Below are positions 43,576-52,165 of a stretch of 64,000 nt of DNA, piece after piece. The position numbers were made by a program, and so were the translations under genes. The notes under the pieces were generated by a model. That model made no database searches. It was given only the letters and a program-made list of their open reading frames with translations, and was not told the DNA's origin. Each line of letters starts with the position of its first letter. The stretch's first letter is position 1. Source of the DNA: Streptomyces sp. NBC_01478 (GTDB lineage Bacteria > Actinomycetota > Actinomycetes > Streptomycetales > Streptomycetaceae); contig NZ_CP109444.1 of NCBI RefSeq assembly GCF_036227225.1, forward strand, positions 4,507,501-4,571,500, read 5' to 3'.

Positions 43576-44355
43576 ATGACAGAGCGCAAGCCCATCGAAT
43601 CGTGGCTCACCGACATGGACGGGGTACTGATGCACGAGGGCGTCCCCGTGCCCGGTGCGGACGCGTTCATCAAGACGCTGCGGGAGAAGGGCCGTCCGTT
43701 CCTGGTCCTCACCAACAACTCGATCTACACGGCGCGTGACCTGCACGCCCGGCTGAACCGGATCGGTCTCGAAGTTCCGGTGGAGAACATCTGGACCTCG
43801 GCCCTGGCCACCGCCGCGTTCCTGGACAACCAGCATCCCGGCGGCACCGCCTACGTCATCGGCGAGGCCGGGCTGACGACGGCCCTGCACGACGCGGGGT
43901 ACGTGCTGACCGACTCCGACCCCGACTTCGTGATCCTCGGCGAGACCAGGACCTACTCCTTCGAGGCCCTGACCAAGGCGATCCGGCTGATCAACGACGG
44001 GGGCCGGTTCATCGCCACCAACCCCGACAACACCGGCCCCTCGCCCGAGGGCGCCCTGCCGGCCACCGGATCCGTCGCCGCGCTGATCACCAAGGCGACC
44101 GGCAAGGAGCCGTACTTCGTCGGCAAGCCGAACCCGCTGATGATGCGGAGCGCGCTGAACACCATCGGCGCGCACTCGGAGAGCAGCGCCATGATCGGCG
44201 ACCGGATGGACACGGACGTACTGGCCGGGCTGGAGGCGGGGATGGAGACCTTCCTCGTGCTCACCGGGCTGACGACCAGGGGCGATGTGGAGCGCTATCC
44301 GTACCGGCCCACGAAGGTCGTGGAGTCCATCGCCGACCTGGTCGAGCTGATCTGA
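43576..44355 (+). CDS. HAD-IIA phosphatase (NagD-like)
   Basis: The 259-residue enzyme has the HAD nucleophile DMDGVLMHEG (first Asp), motif II VLTNNS, Lys in VGKPNPLMMRSALN and motif IV MIGDRMDTDVLAGLEAGM. The NagD/AraL-type cap lies between motifs II and III. Members dephosphorylate sugar phosphates or nucleotides. ATG 43576 gives the usual length; ATG 43567 is an alternative. It is divergent from the sortase operon and ends 8 bases from the convergent phosphonatase-like gene. Confidence 0.92.
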   Translation: MTERKPIESWLTDMDGVLMHEGVPVPGADAFIKTLREKGRPFLVLTNNSIYTARDLHARLNRIGLEVPVENIWTSALATAAFLDNQHPGGTAYVIGEAGLTTALHDAGYVLTDSDPDFVILGETRTYSFEALTKAIRLINDGGRFIATNPDNTGPSPEGALPATGSVAALITKATGKEPYFVGKPNPLMMRSALNTIGAHSESSAMIGDRMDTDVLAGLEAGMETFLVLTGLTTRGDVERYPYRPTKVVESIADLVELI

Positions 44356-44363
44356 GCCTGCGG

Positions 44364-45035
44364 CTACAAGTCCGCGAGCAGCGTGGGCAGTTCGGCCACC
44401 GAGCCCAGGACGTGGGTGGCTCCGGCCTCGCTCAGCGCGGCGCGCCGGTGCGCTCCGGTCAGGACCCCGGCGACGACACCCGCCCCGGCGCGGACCCCGC
44501 TGAGCATGTCGTACGAGGTGTCGCCTACGACGGCTAGCTGCCGTACGTCCTCCGCGACCGCCGTACGCAGGAACGCGGTGAGGACCATGTCCGGGTACGG
44601 GCGGCCCCGGCCGCCCGCGTCGGCGGGGCAGAGCGTGAGGTGGGCGAGGTCCTGCCAGCCGAGCGCGGCCAGGATCGCGTCCTGGGTGGTGCGGGCGAAG
44701 CCGGTCGTCAACACCACGGTGCGGCCTTGGGACTTGAGCAGCTCGACGGTCTCGCGGGCGCCGGGCAGGGCCGCGATCCTGCCCCCGTCGACGAGTTCCG
44801 CGTACGCCGCCTCGAAGGCCTTGTTGGCTTCCTGAGCCTGCCCTTCCGTCCCGAACAGATGCCGGAAGACGGAGATCTTGGACTCGCCCATGGTGGCGCG
44901 GACGTGGTCGAGCATCGTGGCGGGCTCTTCGCCCAGGTGCCGGGCGGCGGCCGTGAAGGCCTCCTCGACGAGGCCGTCGTCGGCGACGGTGGTGCCGGCC
45001 ATGTCGAGGACGACGAGACGGATTTCCGGGTTCAT
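44364..45035 (-). CDS. Phosphonatase-like HAD hydrolase (PhnX-like)
   Basis: The 223-residue enzyme has nucleophile Asp11 in LDMAGTTVADDG, followed by the acid Asp20. Lys53 (MGESKISVFRHLF) sits exactly where phosphonoacetaldehyde hydrolase (phosphonatase) carries its Schiff-base lysine. Motif IV is VVGDTSYDMLSGVRAGA. It belongs to the PhnX-like group encoded next to an FAD oxidoreductase, as here (7 bases upstream). A role in splitting the C-P bond of phosphonoacetaldehyde is likely. A HutC-type regulator is two genes upstream. Confidence 0.85.
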   Translation of the reverse strand: MNPEIRLVVLDMAGTTVADDGLVEEAFTAAARHLGEEPATMLDHVRATMGESKISVFRHLFGTEGQAQEANKAFEAAYAELVDGGRIAALPGARETVELLKSQGRTVVLTTGFARTTQDAILAALGWQDLAHLTLCPADAGGRGRPYPDMVLTAFLRTAVAEDVRQLAVVGDTSYDMLSGVRAGAGVVAGVLTGAHRRAALSEAGATHVLGSVAELPTLLADL

Positions 45036-45042
45036 GGGTGGC

Positions 45043-46167
45043 TCACCAGTCCAGTTCGTTCGCGGTGGTTTCGGCGATCGCCGGGGAGCAGGTCATGCCG
45101 CGTCCGCCGGGCCCGGTGACCAACCACACGCCGTCGCGCACCTGTTGGCGGTGGACGACGCGGGCCGGGTCGGTGCACTGCGCGTACACGCCGGCCCAGC
45201 GGCGGCGGATCTTCGGGAGGGGACGGCCGAGGAACGACTCGACGACCTCGGCGAGATGGTCGTAGGGGTCCTCGGTGGTGTCGAAGGCGAAGGGGTGCTC
45301 GTACTCGTGGGTGTCGCCGATGGTCAGGCCGCCGTCGGCGCGCTGCACCATGAGGAGTTGCATGGCGTGGGCGGCGGCGGTCGGCGACTGCGGTTGCCGG
45401 GCGGCGAGTTGGTCGAGGGCGGGGCCGCGGTAGGCGGGGTAGTAGCGGAAGCTGTCCGCGTCGGCGACCGAGGTGGTGAGCGGTTCGCCGAGCGGGTCGG
45501 TCTGCATCATCTGCAACCGGACGCGCCGGACGGGGAGTTCGGGCCCGGCGAGTTCGCGGACGAGCCCGCACAGCCAGGCGCCCGTGCACAGGATCACCGT
45601 GTCCGAGGCGTGCACGTCCCCGTGGTCGTCGCGTACCGCGTGCTCGCCGACGACCTCGCGGACCTCGCGGCCCGGCAGGAAGGTGTAGCGCGGGGACTTC
45701 AACAGCTCGGCGCGCAGGGCCAGTTGGGTGGTGCGGGGTTCGACGGCCGCGTCCCGTTCGCAGTGCAGGGCGGCGGTGAAGTCGCCGCGCAGGGCGGGGT
45801 TGAGGGCGCGGGCCTCGGCGGGGGTGAGGAGCCGGTAGCCGCGGGCGGCGGCGTCCTCGCGGGCCACGGCGGCCTCGGCGACGGCGAGTTCGCGCTCGCC
45901 CCGGACCGGGGTCAGCGAGCCGTTGGCCCGGAAGCCGAGCCCGGGGACGCGGGCGCCGATCTCCTCCCACAACTCCCTTGCCCGCAGGGCTGTTTCGAGT
46001 TCCGCCCCGCCCGCGCGACCGCTCACCCAGATCTGCCCGAAGTTGCGCAAGGACGCGCCGCGGGCCTCCGTCTCGCGCTCGATCTGTACGACCTCATGGC
46101 CGCGTTCCACTGCTTGCCAGGCGTGCATGGTGCCCACCACGCCGCCGCCGACCACTGTCACTCTCAC
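45043..46167 (-). CDS. FAD-dependent amine oxidoreductase of phosphonate clusters (TIGR03364-like)
   Basis: The 374-residue flavoprotein begins with the dinucleotide motif VTVVGGGVVGTMHAWQAVERGHEV and ends with WLVTGPGGRGMTCSPAIAETTANEL. It is of the DAAO/glycine-oxidase type. Paired with a PhnX-like HAD gene and a GntR regulator, it fits the family that oxidises an aminoethylphosphonate, perhaps N-methylated, to phosphonoacetaldehyde, the substrate of the next gene. This route is inferred from the pairing and the family, not from substrate residues. Confidence 0.85.
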   Translation of the reverse strand: MRVTVVGGGVVGTMHAWQAVERGHEVVQIERETEARGASLRNFGQIWVSGRAGGAELETALRARELWEEIGARVPGLGFRANGSLTPVRGERELAVAEAAVAREDAAARGYRLLTPAEARALNPALRGDFTAALHCERDAAVEPRTTQLALRAELLKSPRYTFLPGREVREVVGEHAVRDDHGDVHASDTVILCTGAWLCGLVRELAGPELPVRRVRLQMMQTDPLGEPLTTSVADADSFRYYPAYRGPALDQLAARQPQSPTAAAHAMQLLMVQRADGGLTIGDTHEYEHPFAFDTTEDPYDHLAEVVESFLGRPLPKIRRRWAGVYAQCTDPARVVHRQQVRDGVWLVTGPGGRGMTCSPAIAETTANELDW

Positions 46168-46196
46168 GCTGCGAGCCTGACCGACGCGGGCACGTT

Positions 46197-46209
46197 TGGG
46201 CTAGACCCG
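46197..46209. promoter_or_regulatory. Candidate HutC-type operator upstream of the FAD/HAD operon
   Basis: TGGGCTAGACCCG, on the other strand CGGGTCTAGCCCA, is a near-palindrome with the GTCTAG-type core common for HutC-subfamily GntR regulators. It lies 30 bases before the oxidoreductase start, beside an AT-rich ATTAGTTACG stretch and next to the HutC-type gene. Confidence 0.45.
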
Positions 46210-46248
46210 TTATCAATTAGTTACGCAACTTCCGTCGGGTGACATCGG

Positions 46249-47010
46249 TCAGATGACTTCCGTCAGGTGACTGGTGAACGAGAAGCGGTCGCCCCGGTAC
46301 AGGCCCCGCACCCGTTCCAGCGGCTGCCCCTCCGTGTCCCGTGACACGCGGTGGATCAGCAGCATCGGGAGGGCGGGCGGGGTGCCGATGAGGAGGGCCT
46401 CGCGCGGGGTGGCGAGCACGGTCTCGATGCGTTCGTCGGCGTCGCCGAAGCGGATGCCGCGGGCGGCGAGGTAGCCGTAGAAGGAGGAGTCGGGCTCGAA
46501 GTCCGTGTCCAGGTGCGGGAGTCGGGCGACGGAGACGTAGGTGCTCTCGAGGCCGACCCGTTCGTCGTCGGCGAGCAGGACGCGCTCCAGGTGCCAGACG
46601 GGTTCGCCGCGGGTCAGTCCGGTCTCGGCGGCGAGCGCGGCGGAGCACGGGAAGCGGTCGAGCGTGACGAGGCTACGGCCCGGGGTGCGCCCCTGTCGTC
46701 GTACGCCCTCGGTGTAGCTGGCCAGGGACAGCGGCTGTTCCAGCTTGGGCCCCGCGACGACCGTGCCGCGCCCCTGCCGGCGCAGCCTGCCCTCCAGCAC
46801 GAGTTCGCGCAGCGCCTGCCGTACGGTCTCGCGGGCGACCTCGTACCGCTCGGTGAGGTCGCGCTCGGTGGGGATCGGGCTGCCCTCCCCCAACTCGTCG
46901 ACGAGCGCGGCGATCTGGGCCTTGACCGCGTAGTACTTGGGGATGCGGCCGTGCTCCGGGATGCCGGAGCGGACGGGGGCGCCGGGGGCCTGGTCGTTCG
47001 GGTAGTCCAC
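46249..47010 (-). CDS. HutC-subfamily GntR regulator (UTRA domain)
   Basis: The 253-residue regulator has a winged helix (PKYYAVKAQIAALVDELGEGSPIPTERDL, VARETVRQALRELVLEGRLRRQGRGTVVAGPKLEQPLSLASYTEG) and a UTRA ligand domain (VWHLERVLLADDERVGLESTYVSVARLP, LIHRVSRDTEGQPLERVRGLYRGDRFSF). It lies just upstream of the FAD oxidoreductase/phosphonatase-like pair and probably controls them in response to a phosphonate. The GTG start lacks a clear ribosome site. Confidence 0.9.
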   Translation of the reverse strand: MDYPNDQAPGAPVRSGIPEHGRIPKYYAVKAQIAALVDELGEGSPIPTERDLTERYEVARETVRQALRELVLEGRLRRQGRGTVVAGPKLEQPLSLASYTEGVRRQGRTPGRSLVTLDRFPCSAALAAETGLTRGEPVWHLERVLLADDERVGLESTYVSVARLPHLDTDFEPDSSFYGYLAARGIRFGDADERIETVLATPREALLIGTPPALPMLLIHRVSRDTEGQPLERVRGLYRGDRFSFTSHLTEVI

Positions 47011-47042
47011 GCGGAGATGGTCGCAGAAGGGGCGGGCCCGCG

Positions 47043-47840
47043 TTATCGGCGCCTCCGGGCCAGCAGGGCGCCGGCGGTGACGAGGAGGACGGACGTGGCG
47101 GCGAGGACGAGGTGTGCGGTGCCGATTCCGGTGCGGGCGAGTTCGTCGGTGAAGGAGAGGTCCTCGGCGGGGGGCGATGCGGTGGAGGAGGGGGCGGGAG
47201 TGGCGGCCGGGGAGGCGGCCGAGGTGGGGGCCGCTTCGAGGTCGGCGGGGTCGGCCGCCGCCACGTCGAAGCGGTAGTCGTTCGACTGGCCGATCCAGTC
47301 CCCGTCGTCGGCATGGCGTTGTACGACGGCCGCGTCGGCGGTGATCTCGTTCGCCACGGCGTCCGGGGCGAGGGCGAGGCGCACCTTCACCGTGAGGGTC
47401 TCGCGGGGGCCGACGGTGAAACCGGGGAAGCCGTCGTCGAAGGCGCCCACGAGTTCGGCCTCGTCGGTCCTGTTGAAGCGGACGGGATGGGGGCGCGGGT
47501 CGGTGCCGTCGTAGAAGTCGAGTCTGGGCTGGGACGGTTTCAGGGCGCGCTGCCGGTCGACGAGGACGACGACCGGGTGGATCGCGGTGCAGCGGCGGGC
47601 GGTGGTGTTGGTGAGGTCGAGATACCAGGTGCCGTAGCCGCCGCCGGCGTCGTAGGAGTCGGGGCCGTCGTGGATGCGGGTGGTGAGGGGGAAGGTACGG
47701 GAGCCGGGGGCGGCACAGGTGGGGGTGGGGTCGGCGGCGTGGGCCGGTGTCATCGCCGTGAAGAGAGGGAGGGCGGCTGCGGCGAGGCAGAGGGACAGGG
47801 GTGTGCGCAGTGGGATGCGCGGACTCAGGGGCAGTCGCAT
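47043..47840 (-). CDS. LAXTG-type surface protein (class E sortase substrate)
   Basis: The 265-residue protein has a signal peptide (about 1-35, ending PAHA|AD), an extracellular beta-sandwich-like domain with RIHDGPDSYDAGGGYGTWYLDLTN, a Thr/Ser/Pro/Ala-rich stalk, and a cell-wall sorting signal: LARTG, then a hydrophobic helix (HLVLAATSVLLVTAGALL) and ARRRR. LAXTG is the motif used by Streptomyces class E sortases, one of which is encoded at 56267-57049. It may be a wall-anchored adhesion or binding protein. The ATG at 47840 is uncertain. Confidence 0.85.
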   Translation of the reverse strand: MRLPLSPRIPLRTPLSLCLAAAALPLFTAMTPAHAADPTPTCAAPGSRTFPLTTRIHDGPDSYDAGGGYGTWYLDLTNTTARRCTAIHPVVVLVDRQRALKPSQPRLDFYDGTDPRPHPVRFNRTDEAELVGAFDDGFPGFTVGPRETLTVKVRLALAPDAVANEITADAAVVQRHADDGDWIGQSNDYRFDVAAADPADLEAAPTSAASPAATPAPSSTASPPAEDLSFTDELARTGIGTAHLVLAATSVLLVTAGALLARRRR

Positions 47841-48013
47841 AAGCACATGAGCGTGCCGGACGGGGGCTGTGGATCGGGGGTGCCGTGCCGGTGGCGGGCC
47901 ACGAATGCCTCGAACGGGCGCGGCGGGACCGCTGTTCGGCGGAAGTGCCACAGATCGCGGAGAGGTGTCCCACTTTTCCAGGACCCCCTTCAGGACACCC
48001 CCTCCCGGACGGC

Positions 48014-49471
48014 CTACCCGTCCGCCCGCCCGAACAGCGGTCCCAACAGCAACTGCGCCGCCCCCTCGGCGACACCCCGCGCCCCGCCGGGGGCGACCCG
48101 TACGGGTACGGCGGCCTCGCGGGCGCCCTCGCGGCGGGCGCGTTCGTCGAGGACGGCGGCGACTCCGCGCACGAAGGGTTCCGGGTCGGCGGCGACGGTA
48201 CGGCCACCCAACAGCACGAGGTCGATGTCGAGCAGGCCCACGAGGTTCGCGGCGCCCGCGCCGAGCACCCGCGCCGCCTCACCGACGTCACCGCGCGCCA
48301 CGGCGGCCAGGCACAGGGCCTCGATACAGCCCCGGTTCCCGCAGTCGCAGGGCGGCCCGTCCAACTGGATCACCTGGTGCCCGAACTCCCCGGCCCCGGT
48401 CCGCGCCCCCCGGTGCACACCCCCGCCGATCACCAGCCCGGCACCGAGCCCGGTCCCCAGATGCAGATAGGCGAACGCTCCGCCCTCCCCGCCGACGGCC
48501 AGCCCGAGCGCGGCGGCGTTCGTGTCCTTGTCGACGACCACCGGCACCCCGAGCCGCCGCGCGAGCGCGTCCCGCAGGGGGAACCCGTCCCACTCGGGAA
48601 AGCCGGTGACCCGGTGCAGGACGCCGTGGATGTGGTCGAGGGGCCCGGGAAGCGCGACACCGACACCGAGCAGGAGCGATATGGCTGGGCGCACGGTGGG
48701 CACCGGGGCAGCCGCCGCCGTATCGGCGGTCCCCGAACTGGCAGTCCCCGTATTGGCGCCCTCCGTACCGCCAACTTCCGTACCGCCAACTTCCGTACCG
48801 GCGCCCTCCGTACCGGCAGCCTCCGCACCAGCAGTCCCCGTACCGGCAGCCGCCCTGTCGGCAGCCTCCGTATCAACAACCGCCGGGCCGACACCGACCC
48901 GCACACCCACTCCCCCGGCCGGCCTGTTCGCCCCCCGAACCGCCACCTCCCCGACCAGTTCCTCGACCTCCCGCCCCACCGCCTCCACCACAACCCCGGC
49001 CCCCGCCCCCAGATCCAGCGGAGCACCCCGCTCCCCCACCACCGCACCCGTGAGATCGACCAGCACCACGCGCAGCTCGTCCCGGTCCAGATGCACCCCG
49101 ACCGCGTGCCCGGCCTCCGGGACCAGCCTCAGGACCGTGCGCGGTTTCCCGCCCGTGGACGCGCGCCGGCCCGCCTCCGCGACGAGGCCGGAGTCGCGCA
49201 GCCGAGCGGTGATCTTGCTGACGGCCTGCGGGGTGAGCCCGGTGCGGTCTGCGAGTTCGAGGCGGCTGATCCCGTCCGGGCCGGCCGTCCGCAGCAGGTC
49301 GAGGACCAGCGCGGTGTTGTGACTGCGGACGGCGAGCAGATTCGCCCCCACAGCCCCTACGACACCCATCGCTCCCGCCACACCAGCCACACCCATCGCA
49401 TTCGCCCCAGCCACCGCAGCCACCGCACCCACCGTCGATCCGACTCCGCTCCCACCCCGCGCACTGTTCAC
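48014..49471 (-). CDS. ROK-family transcriptional regulator with repeat insertion
   Basis: The 485-residue regulator starts at GTG 49471. After a Gly/Ala/Val-rich start it has a helix-turn-helix (ALVLDLLRTAGPDGISRLELADRTGLTPQAVSKITARL) and a ROK sugar-kinase-like domain: GVALPGPLD, VVDKDTNAAALGLA, GAGEFGHQVI and the zinc motif CDCGNRGCIEAL. The first half of the ROK domain is interrupted by about 55 residues of 5-residue repeats (GTEVG, GTEGA), encoded by the 15-bp minisatellite at 48718-48882. It is divergent from a Gfo/Idh/MocA oxidoreductase and should bind the palindrome at 49496. Confidence 0.9.
   Translation of the reverse strand: MNSARGGSGVGSTVGAVAAVAGANAMGVAGVAGAMGVVGAVGANLLAVRSHNTALVLDLLRTAGPDGISRLELADRTGLTPQAVSKITARLRDSGLVAEAGRRASTGGKPRTVLRLVPEAGHAVGVHLDRDELRVVLVDLTGAVVGERGAPLDLGAGAGVVVEAVGREVEELVGEVAVRGANRPAGGVGVRVGVGPAVVDTEAADRAAAGTGTAGAEAAGTEGAGTEVGGTEVGGTEGANTGTASSGTADTAAAAPVPTVRPAISLLLGVGVALPGPLDHIHGVLHRVTGFPEWDGFPLRDALARRLGVPVVVDKDTNAAALGLAVGGEGGAFAYLHLGTGLGAGLVIGGGVHRGARTGAGEFGHQVIQLDGPPCDCGNRGCIEALCLAAVARGDVGEAARVLGAGAANLVGLLDIDLVLLGGRTVAADPEPFVRGVAAVLDERARREGAREAAVPVRVAPGGARGVAEGAAQLLLGPLFGRADG
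48718..48882. repeat. In-frame 15-bp minisatellite, 11 units, inside the ROK gene
   Basis: Eleven consecutive 15-base units run without gaps, most close to CCGTACCGGCAGCCT. Units 4 and 5 are identical (CCGTACCGCCAACTT). The unit length is a multiple of three, so gain or loss of units changes the protein by 5 residues and keeps the frame. Confidence 0.9.
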
Positions 49472-49495
49472 ACCCCCATTCTCCCCACCACTTGC

Positions 49496-49520
49496 ACTTT
49501 GGCAACAGCGTTGCCAAAGT
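49496..49520. promoter_or_regulatory. Perfect 25-bp palindromic operator between ROK and oxidoreductase genes
   Basis: ACTTTGGCAAC (49496-49506) and GTTGCCAAAGT (49510-49520) are perfect 11-bp inverted halves around AGC. The site directly abuts the GGAGGG ribosome site of the oxidoreductase gene and lies 25 bases from the ROK start, so a bound ROK dimer would block both genes. Confidence 0.85.
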
Positions 49521-49527
49521 GGAGGGC

Positions 49528-50613
49528 ATGACTGGACGCACGACTCGCACACCTCTCCGCGTCGGCCTCGTCGGCTACGGCCTCGCGGGCTCCGTCTTCC
49601 ACGCCCCGCTGATCGCCGCCACCGAGGGCCTCGCGCTCGACACGGTGGTCACGTCGAACCCGGAGCGGCAGGAACAGGCCCGCGCGGAGTTCCCGGACGT
49701 CCGTACGGCCGCGACCCCCGACGAACTCTTCGCCCGCGCCGACGACTTGGACCTGATCGTCATCGCGTCCCCGAACAAGACGCACGTCACACTCGCGACC
49801 ACCGCGCTGAAGGCCGGCCTCCCGGTCGTCGTGGACAAGCCGATCGCCGGCACCGCCGCCGAGGCCCGCGAACTCGCCGCGCTCGCCGAGGAGCACTCCC
49901 TCCTCCTCTCCGTCTTCCAGAACCGCCGCTGGGACAACGACTTCCTGACCCTGCGCAAGCTGGTGGCCGAGGGCGAGCTGGGCGACGTATGGCGCTTCGA
50001 GTCCCGGTTCGAGCGCTGGCGCCCGCAGCCCAAGGGCGGCTGGCGCGAGTCCGGCGACCCCGCGGAGATCGGCGGTCTGCTCTACGACCTCGGCAGCCAT
50101 GTCGTGGACCAGGCGCTGACCCTCTTCGGCCCCGCGGCCTCCGTGTACGCCGAGTCGGACGTCCGCCGCCCGGGCGCGGAGACGGACGACGACACGTTCT
50201 TCGCGATCACCCACACGAACGGCGTCCGCTCGCACCTGTACGTCTCCGCGACCACCGCCCAACTCGGCCCGCGTTTCCGGGTGTTGGGCTCCAAGGCGGG
50301 CTATGTGAAGTACGGCCTGGACCCCCAGGAGGCGGACCTGCGGGACGGCAGGCGCCCCGGCACCGAGAAGAACTGGGGCCAGGAGTCCGAATCCCTCTAC
50401 GGCCGGGTCGGCGCCGGCGAGTCCCCGCTGACCGGCGGCGGCCGCCCCGAGCCGACCCTCCCCGGCGACTACCCCGCGTACTACGCGGCCGTCGCCGCCG
50501 CCCTCCGTGACGGCACCCCCAACCCGGTGACCGCGCTGGAGGCGGCCGCCGCCCTCGACGTACTGGAAGCCGCGCGCCGCAGCGCCCGCGACGGAGTGAC
50601 GGTGACCCTGTGA
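49528..50613 (+). CDS. Gfo/Idh/MocA-family oxidoreductase
   Basis: The 361-residue NAD(P)-dependent enzyme has the Rossmann motif VGLVGYGLAGSVFHAPLI, the catalytic EKP-type lysine as VVVDKPIAGTAAEA, and GGLLYDLGSHVVDQAL in the C-terminal domain. Members oxidise or reduce sugars, polyols or related compounds. Divergence from the ROK regulator suggests a sugar-responsive role. The next gene starts at the GTGA overlap, so the two are co-translated. Confidence 0.92.
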   Translation: MTGRTTRTPLRVGLVGYGLAGSVFHAPLIAATEGLALDTVVTSNPERQEQARAEFPDVRTAATPDELFARADDLDLIVIASPNKTHVTLATTALKAGLPVVVDKPIAGTAAEARELAALAEEHSLLLSVFQNRRWDNDFLTLRKLVAEGELGDVWRFESRFERWRPQPKGGWRESGDPAEIGGLLYDLGSHVVDQALTLFGPAASVYAESDVRRPGAETDDDTFFAITHTNGVRSHLYVSATTAQLGPRFRVLGSKAGYVKYGLDPQEADLRDGRRPGTEKNWGQESESLYGRVGAGESPLTGGGRPEPTLPGDYPAYYAAVAAALRDGTPNPVTALEAAAALDVLEAARRSARDGVTVTL

Positions 50614-51125
50614 CCCAGAACAAGCCCGCGATCACCCAGCGGATCGCCCCGGAGATCACCCCGACGGTGGAGGAACTCGAGGCACAGGAACGCCGGTTGG
50701 TGTTCCAGCGCTTCACCTACGACGACGCCTGGACGCTGGGTTCCCTGCTCGTGGAACGGGCCCGCGAGAGCCAGGCGCCGGTCGCCATCGACATCCGGCG
50801 CGCCGGTCAGCAGCTCTTCCACGCGGCGCTGCCGGGCTCGTCCCCCGACAACGACGCGTGGATCGACCGCAAGCGCAAGGTGGTCGAGCGCTTCGGTGCC
50901 GCCTCCTACCTGGTCGGCACCCGCTTCCGCGCCAAGGGCAGCACCTTCGAGGACTCCTCCCGCCTCGACCCGGACGAGTACGCGGCCCACGGCGGCTCGT
51001 TCCCGATCAGGGTCGAGGGCGTGGGCGTGATCGGCACGGTGACGGTGAGCGGGCTGCCGCAGTTGCAGGACCACCGGTTCGTGGTGGCGGCGCTGGAGCA
51101 GTTCCTGGACGACGACCGGAATTAA
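50610..51125 (+). CDS. Heme-degrading/UPF0303-type domain protein
   Basis: The 171-residue protein starts at a GTG overlapping the oxidoreductase stop by 4 bases. It contains EEQ-like LEAQERRLVFQRFTYDDAWTLGSLLVERA, VAIDIRRAGQQLFHAALPG and GSFPIRVEGVGVIGTVTVSGLPQLQDH, the pattern of UPF0303/GlcG-HbpS-like proteins. Some relatives bind heme or cobalamin. Its coupling to a sugar-type oxidoreductase suggests an accessory role; the function is not established. Confidence 0.85.
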   Translation: MTQNKPAITQRIAPEITPTVEELEAQERRLVFQRFTYDDAWTLGSLLVERARESQAPVAIDIRRAGQQLFHAALPGSSPDNDAWIDRKRKVVERFGAASYLVGTRFRAKGSTFEDSSRLDPDEYAAHGGSFPIRVEGVGVIGTVTVSGLPQLQDHRFVVAALEQFLDDDRN

Positions 51126-51185
51126 TCGGCGGCTCCCTCCGGTTGGGACTGTCCGACACGTCCGACACCGAAGGGAACGGGTCCG

Positions 51186-52052
51186 ATGAGCAACGCCCTG
51201 AAGGAAACGGTCGGCCGGTACGGCATCTGGAGCGCGGGTCTGCGCTCGGAAGATCCGTCCCGGCGCGGCGAGTTGGCGGAGGCCACGGCGGAGTTGGAGC
51301 AACTCGGGTACGGCGCGGTCTGGTTGGGTGGCAGCAGCAGCGCCCGCAACGCCGTCCCGCTCATCGGGGCGACGTCACGTATCGCCGTCGGGACCAGTAT
51401 CCAGAGCATCTGGCAGTACACGGCGGCCGAGAGCGCGGCGAGCTTCGCCGAACTGGAGCAGGCCCACCCGGGCCGCTTCCTGCTCGGCCTCGGAGTGGCC
51501 CACGCCAAGAACACCGACGGGTACCGCCGCCCGTACTCGGCCCTGGTCGCCCATCTGGACGCCCTGGACACCGCCGGGGTACCCGCCGGGCGCCGCCTCC
51601 TCGCCGCGCTGGGCCCGAGGACGATCGAGCTGGCCCGGGACCGCGCGGCGGGCTCGATCCCGTACCTGGTGACACCGGAGCACACGGCGCGCTCCCGCGA
51701 GATCCTGGGCGAAACCCCTTTGCTGGCCCCGGAGTTGAAGGTGGTCCTGGAAACGGACCCGACCCGCGCCCGCACCCTGGCCCGCGAGGCCCTCTCCCCC
51801 TACCTCGCCCTCCCGAACTACACCGCCAACTTCCTCCGCAACGGCTTCACGGACTCCGACCTCACGGACGGCGGCAGCGACCACCTGGTGGACGCGGTGT
51901 TCGCGTGGGGCGAGGACGCTCAAATCCGCGCCCGCATCGACGACTTCCGAGCGGCGGGCGCGGACCACGTGGCCCTACAGGTGGTGGACGGCAACACGCG
52001 CGAGGAGCTGCCACGCGAGGCCTGGCGCAGGCTGGCTTCTCTACTGGGCTGA
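51186..52052 (+). CDS. LLM-class F420-dependent oxidoreductase (TIGR03620-like)
   Basis: The 288-residue protein has the luciferase-like barrel: LEQLGYGAVWLGGSS, SRIAVGTSIQSIWQYTAAESAASFAELEQAHPGRFLLGLGVAH and a GADHVALQVV C-terminus. The pattern fits the F420-dependent TIGR03620 group. The substrate is unknown. It lies 60 bases after the heme-degrading-like gene and could be in the same transcript under ROK control. Confidence 0.9.
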   Translation: MSNALKETVGRYGIWSAGLRSEDPSRRGELAEATAELEQLGYGAVWLGGSSSARNAVPLIGATSRIAVGTSIQSIWQYTAAESAASFAELEQAHPGRFLLGLGVAHAKNTDGYRRPYSALVAHLDALDTAGVPAGRRLLAALGPRTIELARDRAAGSIPYLVTPEHTARSREILGETPLLAPELKVVLETDPTRARTLAREALSPYLALPNYTANFLRNGFTDSDLTDGGSDHLVDAVFAWGEDAQIRARIDDFRAAGADHVALQVVDGNTREELPREAWRRLASLLG

Positions 52053-52061
52053 GCGACAGTT

Positions 52062-52143
52062 GCCCCTCAGGGGCGCGGGGCTGCATCGATATGCGGCTCC
52101 GCCGCGTGGGCGCGACCAGCCACAACCGGACGCGCACCCGCCA
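52062..52143. repeat. Streptomyces-type intergenic repeat
   Basis: The stretch contains CCCCTCAGGGGCGCGGGGCT and CGCGACCAGCCACAACCGG, the reverse-oriented counterpart of the element at 11781-11831. Hairpins CCCCTCAGGGG and CGGCTCCGCCG are within it. It lies between two convergent genes and may end transcription from both sides. Confidence 0.6.
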
Positions 52144-52165
52144 AACAACCGCAACCCCTCGCCCC

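Noticed and set aside
48718..48882. CRISPR-like array in the ROK gene region
   Set aside because: Units are 15 bp, directly abutting with no spacers, and in frame with the protein.
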